64,000 nucleotides of DNA. Source: Escherichia sp. E4742. Lineage in GTDB: Bacteria > Pseudomonadota > Gammaproteobacteria > Enterobacterales > Enterobacteriaceae. This document shows positions 1 to 9,358 of this stretch, piece after piece (position 1 is the stretch's first letter; every line of letters starts with the position of its first letter). The stretch lies in the NCBI RefSeq assembly GCF_005843885.1, contig NZ_CP040443.1, forward strand, positions 1,488,001 through 1,552,000, in the 5' to 3' direction. The position numbers and the translations under genes are program-made. A model generated the notes under the pieces. The model was not told the DNA's origin. It made no database searches and saw only the letters and a list, made by a program, of their open reading frames with translations.

Positions 1-43
1 GACATTGCAGGTCACTATTCAGGAATATCCGGCGACCAATTAA
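1..43 (+). CDS. degS: DegS protease, last 13 codons (partial)
   Basis: Reading from base 2, the frame gives TLQVTIQEYPATN followed by a TAA stop at 41-43. This matches the C-terminal end of the PDZ domain of DegS as I remember it, and degS is the expected neighbour of mdh. DegS is the inner-membrane serine protease that starts the sigma-E envelope stress cascade by cutting RseA. Only the tail is in the window, so nothing can be said about the catalytic domain. Confidence 0.85.
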   Translation, partial: TLQVTIQEYPATN

Positions 44-60
44 GTCGTGCGCTCAAAACA

Positions 61-89
61 AAAAACCGGAGACGTTGCTCCGGTTTTTT
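61..89. terminator. Bidirectional terminator between degS and mdh
   Basis: An A-run and CCGGAG (66-71) pair with CTCCGG and a T-run (78-89). With A residues on the left and T residues on the right, it can end transcription from degS on the plus strand and from mdh on the minus strand. Confidence 0.85.
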
Positions 90-105
90 ATTATCCGCTA
101 ATCAA

Positions 106-1044
106 TTACTTATTAACGAACTCTTCGCCCAGGGCGATATCTTTCTTCAGCGTATCCAGCATTCCTTCCAGCGCGTTCTGTTCAAATGCGCTCAGAGTAC
201 CGATGGATTTACGCTCTTCTACGCCATTTTTACCCAGCAGAAGCGGTTGAGAGAAGAAACGAGCATACTGGCCGTCACCTTCAACGTAGGCACATTCAAC
301 GACACCTTTTTCGCCTTGCAGCGCACGAACCAGAGACAGGCCGAAGCGTGCAGCTGCCTGGCCCATGGACAGGGTTGCAGACCCGCCACCGGCTTTCGCT
401 TCAACCACTTCCGTACCCGCGTTCTGGATACGTTTGGTCAGATCAGCAACTTCCTGCTCGGTAAAGCTTACGCCAGGAACTTGAGACAGCAGCGGCAGAA
501 TGGTAACGCCAGAGTGACCGCCAATAACCGGAACTTCAACTTCGCCCGGCTGTTTGCCTTTCAGTTCAGCGACAAACGTATTAGAACGAATGATATCCAG
601 CGTGGTGACGCCAAACAGTTTGTTCTTGTCATACACACCCGCTTTCTTCAGCACTTCCGCAGCGATAGCTACCGTGGTGTTTACCGGGTTTGTAATGATA
701 CCGATGCACGCTTTCGGGCAGGTTGTCGCAATTTGCTGTACCAGATTCTTCACGATACCGGCGTTAACGTTAAACAGGTCGGAACGATCCATCCCTGGTT
801 TACGCGCTACACCTGCGGAGATTAGAACCACATCAGCGCCTTCCAGCGCAGGGGTCGCATCTTCACCAGAAAAACCTTTGATTTTCACAGCAGTAGGGAT
901 ATGGCTCAGGTCGACGGCCACACCGGGAGTGACTGGAGCGATATCATACAGGGAGAGTTCTGAACCTGAAGGCAGTTGGGTTTTTAACAGTAATGCAAGC
1001 GCCTGGCCAATACCGCCAGCAGCGCCGAGGACTGCGACTTTCAT
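106..1044 (-). CDS. mdh: Malate dehydrogenase (NAD)
   Basis: 312 aa cytoplasmic enzyme of the TCA cycle that interconverts malate and oxaloacetate with NAD. The N-terminus begins MKVAVLGAAGGIGQA, a Rossmann dinucleotide-binding loop. The substrate-binding RKPGMDR loop and the catalytic histidine motif GGHSGVTILP are present. I chose the internal ATG at 1042-1044, not an upstream in-frame ATG at 1110, because it gives the family N-terminus and is preceded by AAGGAG (complement of 1051-1056). The gene is convergent with degS and divergent from argR. Confidence 0.98.
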   Translation of the reverse strand: MKVAVLGAAGGIGQALALLLKTQLPSGSELSLYDIAPVTPGVAVDLSHIPTAVKIKGFSGEDATPALEGADVVLISAGVARKPGMDRSDLFNVNAGIVKNLVQQIATTCPKACIGIITNPVNTTVAIAAEVLKKAGVYDKNKLFGVTTLDIIRSNTFVAELKGKQPGEVEVPVIGGHSGVTILPLLSQVPGVSFTEQEVADLTKRIQNAGTEVVEAKAGGGSATLSMGQAAARFGLSLVRALQGEKGVVECAYVEGDGQYARFFSQPLLLGKNGVEERKSIGTLSAFEQNALEGMLDTLKKDIALGEEFVNK

Positions 1045-1949
<905 letters not shown>

Positions 1950-2313
1950 TCTCTGCCCCGTCGCTTCTGGCGGCGGGGAAAATATTGCATTCTCCATTCA
2001 TCGCCCTGCTTTCCCCTACCATTCATTTAACGAATAGTGCGTTTTATAGCGACAAAACATTCACACAACGAATACACAGAGCAAAAAACGCACATTTTGC
2101 AAAAACACATATCTTATTGAAATAAATGTCATTTCTACTAAACACCCGTATTTTTAATTCACTTTTGTTATAAAAATTAATCTTTTTAACAATTCTCCCT
2201 CAACAGAAACAGTTAGCTTGGTATTAATTAGCCCAATAATTAGTGTATACTTAATTTGTGATATGGGTCACGAAACAAAGGCCCAGCTAAAAGATTATGT
2301 CGAGGTAAAAATC
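1950..2313. other. argR-yhcN intergenic region
   Basis: 364 bases. At 1956-1978 there is a GC-rich stem-loop, CCCCGTCGC pairing with GCGGCGGGG (one G-U pair), just after argR. It has no T-run, so it may be a weak or factor-dependent end rather than a classic terminator. The rest is strongly AT-rich and should contain the yhcN promoter. No gene is evident. Confidence 0.5.
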
Positions 2314-2577
2314 ATGAAAATCAAAACCACTGTTGCTGCATTAAGTGTGCTCTCTGTTCTCTCTTTCGGTGCTTTCGCTGCCGATTCCATTGATGCTGCA
2401 CAAGCACAAAATCGTGAAGCCATCGGTACCGTGTCCGTCAGCGGTGTAGCATCTTCTCCAATGGATATGCGTGAAATGCTGAACAAAAAAGCGGAAGAGA
2501 AAGGCGCGACTGCTTACCAGATTACCGAAGCGCGTAGCGGCGATACCTGGCACGCCACAGCTGAACTGTACAAATAA
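2314..2577 (+). CDS. yhcN: YhcN, periplasmic DUF1471 stress protein
   Basis: 87 aa. Residues 1-22 form a Sec signal peptide (MKIKTTVAALSVLSVLSFGAF, then cleavage near AFA|AD). The mature part is a single DUF1471 (YhcN/BhsA) domain ending ATAYQITEARSGDTWHATAELYK-like, with the typical alternating strand pattern. Proteins of this family are small secreted stress proteins; E. coli YhcN has been linked to acid and peroxide stress. The start at 2314 is chosen because it begins the signal peptide and follows a GAGG ribosome site; the longer in-frame ORF from 2218 would bury the signal. A strong terminator follows. Confidence 0.93.
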   Translation: MKIKTTVAALSVLSVLSFGAFAADSIDAAQAQNREAIGTVSVSGVASSPMDMREMLNKKAEEKGATAYQITEARSGDTWHATAELYK

Positions 2578-2604
2578 ACCCTCATCGTCTTGTCCGACGA
2601 CATT

Positions 2605-2627
2605 GCCCCCGGTTTGGGGGCTTTTTT
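2605..2627 (+). terminator. yhcN rho-independent terminator
   Basis: GCCCCC (2605-2610), loop GGTTT, GGGGGC (2616-2621), then seven T residues. It separates yhcN from the convergent yhcO. Confidence 0.9.
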
Positions 2628-2631
2628 TGCG

Positions 2632-2904
2632 CTAGTGACGAACATTAAAACGCAAATGCCCTTCCAGCTCTTCCTCCGCCTCATCAAACAGCAATATTAA
2701 CGCGCCAAAACGCCGACGCGTTTTTTCTCCCAGATGAACAAATTCGATCTCCAGCGGTAGCGGCAGAACATCGTTCATTAATACATCCCACAGTGAGTCG
2801 AGATCGCGCACCTTATCTTTCGCCAGACCAAAGGTTTGGCGAAAGTCGCGATAAAAGTCCTCCTGACTCTCAATCTCATCAAAATCAAAGCTATAGATAT
2901 TCAT
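2632..2904 (-). CDS. yhcO: YhcO, barstar-like protein
   Basis: 90 aa, acidic. It begins MNIYSFDFDEIESQEDFYRDF and has the barstar (RNase inhibitor) fold signature: an N-terminal strand, an acidic helix and the segment LDSLWDVLMND. Barstar inhibits the extracellular ribonuclease barnase in Bacillus. Enterobacteria that carry yhcO have no obvious barnase partner here, and I know of no established target. It is convergent with yhcN and upstream of the aaeXAB terminator. The family call is firm; the function is unknown. Confidence 0.9.
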   Translation of the reverse strand: MNIYSFDFDEIESQEDFYRDFRQTFGLAKDKVRDLDSLWDVLMNDVLPLPLEIEFVHLGEKTRRRFGALILLFDEAEEELEGHLRFNVRH

Positions 2905-2962
2905 CTGTTGCCACCGTCACGTTTCGCGGCGAGTTCTGCCGTTCATCGCTAAGTATAGACAT

Positions 2963-2994
2963 GAAAAAACCGACACCTTTTGGCGTCGGCTTTA
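2963..2994 (-). terminator. aaeXAB terminator
   Basis: CCGACACC (2970-2977) pairs with GGCGTCGG (2982-2989) around a four-base loop. Read on the minus strand, the stem is followed by a run of T residues, as expected at the end of the aaeB transcript. Confidence 0.85.
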
Positions 2995-2996
2995 AC

Positions 2997-4964
2997 TTAA
3001 TTATCGGTTAGCGCGTGCTGGTATTTATGCAGCATACCGGTAAGCCGATGCACCGGTTCCGTGACCTGCGGCGGCGCTTGCCAGATGCGTAGTTTTTCCT
3101 GGTAGATATCCAGTTCTTCCAGCAACTGACCGAAGTAACGACGGCGTTTGTCATCGCTGCGGGCAGAAATCACGTGGTCCGCTGTGCGGCGCATTTGTCG
3201 GTGAAATGCCGATAAATCATCATTCACGGGTATCGGCGCATCACGCAATCGCTGGTGAGCGATAATCATCGTTAACGCCAGGCGAAACTTCGGCAAATCG
3301 CCGGGAAATTTATTCATCAGCAAAAACAACTGCTGATAAAGCGCTGGCAGATGGTTCTCTTTACGCCGGGCGACATTGGTGGTCATCGCGGAAACAGCGG
3401 CAGAAACAAACTGATTAAGCAGCACGCGTCCTGTCCTGTCGCGCGATTTATCCCGCACCAGTAGAATGACGATGAACGCCAGCACACAGCCCACGATTTG
3501 CCCCAGCGCGCTATCGAGAAACTGACTGAACTGAAAGGTCATCGGGTTATCCAACACGATAATATTAATCGTACTGGCCAGCGCGCCCATCGATCCCAAC
3601 CGCCGTTTCTGCACTTCAATACCAAGGAAAAATCCCAGCACCGCCAGGCTAAGGCACAGCAGCAACATACTCTGTTGGGTATTGGGGATAATCACCAAAA
3701 AATAGAGCAATCCTAACGGTAGCGCTGCTACCGTGCCGTAGATAAAGTCGATCGCCACCATGCGTGGATTAGGTAAACGCATTGCCAGCGACGTTACGAC
3801 GGCAATCATCACCATTGCGCCACTGCCGGAGGTCCATCCGGTCCACAGCCAGAACAAAGTCCCCAGCATGCAGGACAGCGTGGTACGCCAGAAGTTGACC
3901 ATTGCATGATGACGCTCGGCGGATTCTACTTTTACTTCCGGCTCGCCTTGCAGGATCTCTTCTTCAGTGGCGTTAATTTTGGTGTTACTGATAACGCCTC
4001 GCTTGAGCAACTGATAACGCGTTGCCGCCGCTACCCAGCTATAAATAGTAATGGGTGTTTCACGTTCCCCGGTCCAGGCAATCACTCGTCGCAGGCGTTT
4101 TAGCTGCTTATGGACGTCCTGCGCAGTTTCTACCGGCGTGTCAAAAAATTCGCGGAAGGTATCGGTGATCAACTCCGGGCGCGTGTTCTGAATGAGATAA
4201 GTTTCGCAGGACTGGGTTACCAGCGTCAGCGACAACGTATTGATCGCTTTTAAACGCCGATTGGCGCGCGCCCAGCGGGAAGATTCCATATTCAGGTTAC
4301 TGCGCATCCCTTGCAGCGCCGTGGTGCGGCGAACCAGGTCGCCCCAGGCCTTATCAACAATCTCGCCATCACCATGTTTGATGCACAATTGCATTAGTTG
4401 ATATTGCGCCACCAGCAAACTTTCCAGCTCTCGATCCACTTCTTGTTTGATCGATCGTGGAGAAAAGAGCAGATCCGCCACAATAGCACACACAATACCA
4501 ATGACGATTTCACTACAACGTTCAACGGCAAACTGCGGCGTTAGCAGCGGTTCCGGCTGAATAGTGATCACAATGATCAACGCAGTATAACCGGCAAGCC
4601 CCCACGCATAGGAGTTCTCTACACGTACCAGCGAGGAGATCCAGGTACAAAAACCAGCCCAGATACAGCACACCAGAATCATCAACAATGGCGCACGGAT
4701 CATCGCAATAATGATCACCAGCCCGGCAATACAGCCTATAAATGTGCCGATGATGCGCAAAAAGCCGCGATAGCGGATGGCGCCAGAATACGGTTCGCCA
4801 CCGGCGGCAAAGGCCGGACCGGCGGCAACAATCGCCGCAGTCAGTACAGCCCAGCGTGGTGTTTCAAGCTGAAAATGAAAGCCAACAAACAGCGCCAGCA
4901 CAATGGCGGTCGCCAGTTTTACCGCGAAGCGAATATGTTGGTTAGCAATGGAGAAAATACCCAT
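2997..4964 (-). CDS. aaeB: AaeB, aromatic carboxylic acid efflux protein
   Basis: 655 aa inner-membrane protein of the FUSC/ArAE family. Its architecture is a repeat: a hydrophobic block of several membrane helices at the N-terminus (about residues 12-160), a cytoplasmic segment, a second block in the middle (about 350-510), and a cytoplasmic C-terminal tail. With AaeA it exports p-hydroxybenzoate and related hydroxylated aromatic acids. It lies 5 bases after aaeA in the same transcript and ends at a terminator. Length and N-terminus (MGIFSIANQHIRFAVKLATA) agree with E. coli AaeB. Confidence 0.96.
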   Translation of the reverse strand: MGIFSIANQHIRFAVKLATAIVLALFVGFHFQLETPRWAVLTAAIVAAGPAFAAGGEPYSGAIRYRGFLRIIGTFIGCIAGLVIIIAMIRAPLLMILVCCIWAGFCTWISSLVRVENSYAWGLAGYTALIIVITIQPEPLLTPQFAVERCSEIVIGIVCAIVADLLFSPRSIKQEVDRELESLLVAQYQLMQLCIKHGDGEIVDKAWGDLVRRTTALQGMRSNLNMESSRWARANRRLKAINTLSLTLVTQSCETYLIQNTRPELITDTFREFFDTPVETAQDVHKQLKRLRRVIAWTGERETPITIYSWVAAATRYQLLKRGVISNTKINATEEEILQGEPEVKVESAERHHAMVNFWRTTLSCMLGTLFWLWTGWTSGSGAMVMIAVVTSLAMRLPNPRMVAIDFIYGTVAALPLGLLYFLVIIPNTQQSMLLLCLSLAVLGFFLGIEVQKRRLGSMGALASTINIIVLDNPMTFQFSQFLDSALGQIVGCVLAFIVILLVRDKSRDRTGRVLLNQFVSAAVSAMTTNVARRKENHLPALYQQLFLLMNKFPGDLPKFRLALTMIIAHQRLRDAPIPVNDDLSAFHRQMRRTADHVISARSDDKRRRYFGQLLEELDIYQEKLRIWQAPPQVTEPVHRLTGMLHKYQHALTDN

Positions 4965-4969
4965 CGTAA

Positions 4970-5902
4970 TTAACCAAACTCACGCAGGCGATGGGCCATT
5001 TTACGGAAGAATGAATCCTGGCTTTCATCGCGATCTTGTTTACCCGTAACCACCACAGTAGCAGTAGTCCCTGCAGGCCAGATGTTATCTTGCTGGTTGT
5101 CGAGACGAATACGTACCGGGACACGTTGCGCCAGACGCACCCATTCAAGGTTGGAATCGATGGTTGCCATCCCTTTGTCGTCACGCGTACTGCTGGCGTT
5201 AGTGACCCCAGCGGCAACACTATCGACAGTCCCTTTCAGCACTTTATTGCTGCCAAGCGGCGTGATTTCTGCGCGATACCCAGAACGTACCCCTTCCAGC
5301 TTAGTTTCTTCCATATAGGCCAGCACATAGAAGGAGTTCTGTTTCACCAGCGCGACAGCCGTTGAACCACGCGTAATAAATTCACCGGTATAGACGTTGA
5401 GGTTGGTCACCCAGCCATCTGCTGGCGCGCGGATCACGGTACGTTCAAGATCCAGTTTTGCCAGATCGCGGGTTGCCTGAGCTTTCGCTAACTGATGTAG
5501 GACCGTTTGCAGCACGTTATTGGCCTGGTCTATCTCTTCGCGAGACATCGCCTGTATGCCGAGACGGTTGCGACGTCCAGCTTCCTGGCGTTTTTCCTGC
5601 GCCAGTACTTGATAATAGGCAACATCAGCTTCCGCTTCTTCGAGGGCCTTTTGGTAGCGTGGCTGGTCGATGGTGAACAGTACCTGTCCTTTTTTCACCA
5701 GCTGGTTATCATGAACATTCACTTGGGTGATGAGTCCGGAGACATCCGGCGCAATCGCGACCACATCGGCGCTAAAGCGCGCGTCACGCGTCCACGGAGA
5801 TTCGGTGTAATAGACCCAGGCATTAAAAATTGCGATGAAGGCCAGAATGACTAATACGACCGTGATGGCCGTACGGGAGAATTTTCTTATTAGTGTTTTC
5901 AC
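4970..5902 (-). CDS. aaeA: AaeA, efflux membrane-fusion subunit
   Basis: 310 aa HlyD/EmrA-type periplasmic adaptor. One N-terminal membrane anchor (about residues 11-30, TAITVVLVILAFIAIFNAWV) is followed by a split biotinyl-lipoyl-like domain. Its first half is near VSGLITQVNVHDNQLVKKGQ and its second half is near IRAPADGWVTNLNVYTGEF, with an alpha-helical hairpin between them. It bridges AaeB to the outer membrane. aaeX lies 7 bases upstream and aaeB 5 bases downstream, so the three are co-transcribed. Confidence 0.96.
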   Translation of the reverse strand: MKTLIRKFSRTAITVVLVILAFIAIFNAWVYYTESPWTRDARFSADVVAIAPDVSGLITQVNVHDNQLVKKGQVLFTIDQPRYQKALEEAEADVAYYQVLAQEKRQEAGRRNRLGIQAMSREEIDQANNVLQTVLHQLAKAQATRDLAKLDLERTVIRAPADGWVTNLNVYTGEFITRGSTAVALVKQNSFYVLAYMEETKLEGVRSGYRAEITPLGSNKVLKGTVDSVAAGVTNASSTRDDKGMATIDSNLEWVRLAQRVPVRIRLDNQQDNIWPAGTTATVVVTGKQDRDESQDSFFRKMAHRLREFG

Positions 5903-5909
5903 TTCAACC

Positions 5910-6113
5910 TCAAACGAACAGTCGCGATATCAAATAAAACAAACAGCAATAGAGCGCGGTGTTGAACAGCGCCGGATGCCAGACGAAGTCGTAGATACCT
6001 GTTGGCACAAGGACCCGGCGCACCAGCCAGAAAATCGCCAGTGATAAAAGCAATTCGAAAAATATCGGTGGGAAGGACAGCCCAAACACCACGATAACGG
6101 GAAACAGACTCAT
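5910..6113 (-). CDS. aaeX: AaeX, small membrane protein (DUF1656)
   Basis: 67 aa with two membrane segments (about residues 5-32 and 47-65), typical of DUF1656. It is the first gene of the aaeXAB efflux operon. Its exact role is not known, and efflux by AaeAB has been reported not to need it. I chose the ATG at 6111-6113 ([11 protein letters not shown]) rather than an upstream in-frame ATG at 6182; this gives the family length. Confidence 0.93.
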
Positions 6114-6295
6114 GTTGACCTTGGTTGTATAGAGAGAGCAGGTGTTATTATTTTCAGCATCTGTCGCCGCAGAGAAGGGCATAGAAAGCCGGGCGAGAGC
6201 AACATTGCTGTAGATTGATATTTAATATATTAGCGTAACTGTTATGCTGTTATCTATATTATGTGATCTAAATCACTTTTAAGTCAGAGTGAATA
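6114..6295. promoter_or_regulatory. Divergent aaeX/aaeR promoter region
   Basis: 182 bases between divergent genes. The AT-rich part at about 6215-6285 (TTGATATTTAATATATTAGC and neighbours) is a plausible place for overlapping promoters and the AaeR operator, as is usual for LysR-type pairs. I cannot assign exact boxes. Confidence 0.5.
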
Positions 6296-7225
6296 ATGGA
6301 ACGACTAAAACGCATGTCGGTTTTCGCCAAAGTGGTTGAATTTGGTTCGTTTACCGCCGCCGCCAGACAGCTTCAAATGAGCGTTTCATCCATCAGTCAG
6401 ACGGTGTCTAAACTGGAAGATGAGCTGCAGGTGAAGCTGCTAAACCGCAGCACACGCAGCATTGGCCTGACCGAAGCAGGTAGAATTTACTACCAGGGCT
6501 GCCGTCGGATGCTCCATGAAGTGCAGGATGTCCATGAGCAACTGTATGCCTTCAATAACACGCCTATCGGGACGCTGCGCATTGGCTGTTCTTCAACTAT
6601 GGCTCAAAATGTTCTCGCTGGGCTGACGGCAAAAATGTTGAAAGAGTACCCTGGTTTAAGCGTCAATCTGGTCACAGGTATACCTGCGCCCGACCTGATT
6701 GCCGACGGTCTGGATGTCGTGATCCGCGTCGGCGCGTTGCAGGATTCCAGCCTATTTTCCCGCCGTCTGGGGGCGATGCCGATGGTGGTGTGCGCCGCTA
6801 AAAGCTATCTCACACAGTATGGCGTACCGGAAAAACCCGCCGATCTAAGTAGCCATTCGTGGCTTGAGTACAGCGTGCGTCCGGACAATGAATTTGAACT
6901 GATCGCGCCAGAAGGGATCTCGACTCGCCTCATCCCACAAGGACGGTTTGTCACTAACGATCCAATGACGCTGGTGCGCTGGTTAACGGCAGGCGCTGGG
7001 ATCGCGTATGTACCGCTGATGTGGGTGATCAATGAGATCAATCGTGGGGAGCTGGAGATCCTGCTGCCGCGTTATCAGTCGGATCCACGCCCGGTTTATG
7101 CACTGTATACCGAAAAAGATAAGCTGCCACTGAAGGTGCAGGTCGTGATCAACTCACTGACGGATTATTTTGTCGAGGTCGGTAAGTTGTTTCAGGAGAT
7201 GCACGGGCGCGGGAAAGAGCAGTAA
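6296..7225 (+). CDS. aaeR: AaeR, LysR-type regulator of aaeXAB
   Basis: 309 aa. The N-terminal winged helix-turn-helix (residues 1-60, FTAAARQLQMSVSSISQTVSKLEDEL) is followed by a linker helix and a two-lobed periplasmic-binding-protein-like sensor domain. Transcribed away from aaeX, in the standard LysR arrangement, it activates the efflux operon in response to aromatic carboxylic acids. A REP element and the convergent tldD follow. Confidence 0.95.
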   Translation: MERLKRMSVFAKVVEFGSFTAAARQLQMSVSSISQTVSKLEDELQVKLLNRSTRSIGLTEAGRIYYQGCRRMLHEVQDVHEQLYAFNNTPIGTLRIGCSSTMAQNVLAGLTAKMLKEYPGLSVNLVTGIPAPDLIADGLDVVIRVGALQDSSLFSRRLGAMPMVVCAAKSYLTQYGVPEKPADLSSHSWLEYSVRPDNEFELIAPEGISTRLIPQGRFVTNDPMTLVRWLTAGAGIAYVPLMWVINEINRGELEILLPRYQSDPRPVYALYTEKDKLPLKVQVVINSLTDYFVEVGKLFQEMHGRGKEQ

Positions 7226-7244
7226 TTCATGTGTGTAGACCGGT

Positions 7245-7284
7245 AAATGCCGCATCCGGCAACCAATGCCTGATGCGACGCTTA
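7245..7284. repeat. Single REP element
   Basis: TGCCGCATCCGGCA and, after a short loop, TGCCTGATGCGACGC form the palindromic REP signature. It lies between the convergent 3' ends of aaeR and tldD, a typical location for REPs that stabilise mRNA ends or bind gyrase. Confidence 0.8.
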
Positions 7285-7298
7285 CCTGCCTGGATAGA

Positions 7299-8744
7299 TT
7301 ACGCGGTACCGCCAACGGTCAGGTTGTCGACTTTGAGCGTCGGCTGGCCCACGCCAACTGGCAAACTCTGCCCTTCTTTACCGCAGACACCCACGCCGTT
7401 ATCCAGTTTCAGGTCGTTGCCCACCATCGAAATCTGCTGCATGGTTTCGATGCCGGAACCAATCAACGTTGCACCTTTCACCGGCTTCGTTACTTTACCG
7501 TTTTCAATCAGATACGCTTCTGAGGTGGAGAAGACAAATTTGCCGGAGGTGATATCCACCTGACCGCCACCGAAGTTCGGCGCATAGATACCATACTCGA
7601 CGGATTCAATGATTTCCTGCGGGGTCGATTTACCCGGCAGCATGTAGGTGTTGGTCATACGCGGCATGGGCAGGTGAGCATAGGATTCACGGCGACCATT
7701 ACCGGTCGGCGCCATACCCATTAAGCGTGCGTTGAGTTTATCCTGCATGTAACCTTTCAGGATGCCGTTCTCAATCAGCACGTTGTACTGACCCGGTGTA
7801 CCTTCGTCATCAATCGCCACCGAACCACGGCGATCAACCATCGTGCCATCATCCACTACCGTACACAGTTCAGATGCGACCAGTTCGCCGACCTGGCCAC
7901 TGAAGACTGAAGTGCCACGGCGGTTGAAGTCGCCTTCCAGACCGTGACCTACCGCTTCATGTAACAGCACGCCCGGCCAACCTGCGCCAAGTACTACCGG
8001 CATGGTGCCCGCAGGTGCGGCAACGGCAGAAAGATTGACCAGCGCCATACGCACTGCTTCTTTCGCCCATGCATCCGCACGGACTTCACCGTCGAGATCG
8101 GCAAGGAAAAATTCATAACCAAAACGACCGCCGCCGCCGCTGGCACCGCGTTCGCGTTTACCGTCTTCTTCGACCAGAACGCTTACTGAGAGGCGCACCA
8201 GTGGACGCACATCTGCCGCCAGGGTGCCGTCGGTGGCCGCAACCAGAATTAATTCATAGACGCCACTGAGGCTGGCAGTCACTTCCTGTACGCGTTTGTC
8301 GGCTTCACGGGCAACTTTATCGACGCGACGTAAAATATCCAGTTTCTCCTCGCGACTCATGCTTTGCAGCGGATCAAGCGAGGTATACAGCGGGCTATGC
8401 TCTACCGCGCCCAACGTCTGTACTTTGCCATCGCCACTGTCACGGACAATGGTACGCGCCGCTTGTGCGCTCTGTTCCAGGGCCAGCAGGCTGATTTGGT
8501 CGGCGTAAGCAAAACCGGTTTTTTCACCGCTGACTGCACGCACGCCAACGCCCTGATCGATGTTGTAAGAACCATCTTTGATAATGCGGTCTTCTAAAAC
8601 CCAGGATTCGTGATAGCTCGACTGAAAATAGAGATCGCCATAATCAAGGCGACGTTCGGTCAGTTGACCGAGGATCGCGAACAAATCCTGATGTTTCAGG
8701 CCGTTCGCCGCTAGCAATTGTTCACTTACCAGGTTCAGACTCAT
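7299..8744 (-). CDS. tldD: TldD metalloprotease subunit
   Basis: 481 aa. TldD pairs with TldE (PmbA, encoded elsewhere) to form a zinc protease that trims unfolded leader peptides, for example in microcin B17 maturation and CcdA turnover. The HExxxH zinc motif is visible as LLHEAVGHGLEGD at about residues 262-274, within the conserved region that follows PVVLGAGWPGVLLHEA. It is the last gene of the mre-rng-yhdP group on this strand, separated from yhdP by the BIME array, which may make its expression partly independent. Confidence 0.97.
   Translation of the reverse strand: MSLNLVSEQLLAANGLKHQDLFAILGQLTERRLDYGDLYFQSSYHESWVLEDRIIKDGSYNIDQGVGVRAVSGEKTGFAYADQISLLALEQSAQAARTIVRDSGDGKVQTLGAVEHSPLYTSLDPLQSMSREEKLDILRRVDKVAREADKRVQEVTASLSGVYELILVAATDGTLAADVRPLVRLSVSVLVEEDGKRERGASGGGGRFGYEFFLADLDGEVRADAWAKEAVRMALVNLSAVAAPAGTMPVVLGAGWPGVLLHEAVGHGLEGDFNRRGTSVFSGQVGELVASELCTVVDDGTMVDRRGSVAIDDEGTPGQYNVLIENGILKGYMQDKLNARLMGMAPTGNGRRESYAHLPMPRMTNTYMLPGKSTPQEIIESVEYGIYAPNFGGGQVDITSGKFVFSTSEAYLIENGKVTKPVKGATLIGSGIETMQQISMVGNDLKLDNGVGVCGKEGQSLPVGVGQPTLKVDNLTVGGTA

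Positions 8745-9358
<614 letters not shown>

Noticed and set aside
247..825. 192-codon open frame opposite mdh
   Set aside because: Antisense shadow of mdh with no recognisable protein motif.
1956..1978. Rho-independent terminator after argR
   Set aside because: The stem is strong but lacks a T-run on either strand, so I list it only as a stem-loop within the intergenic region.
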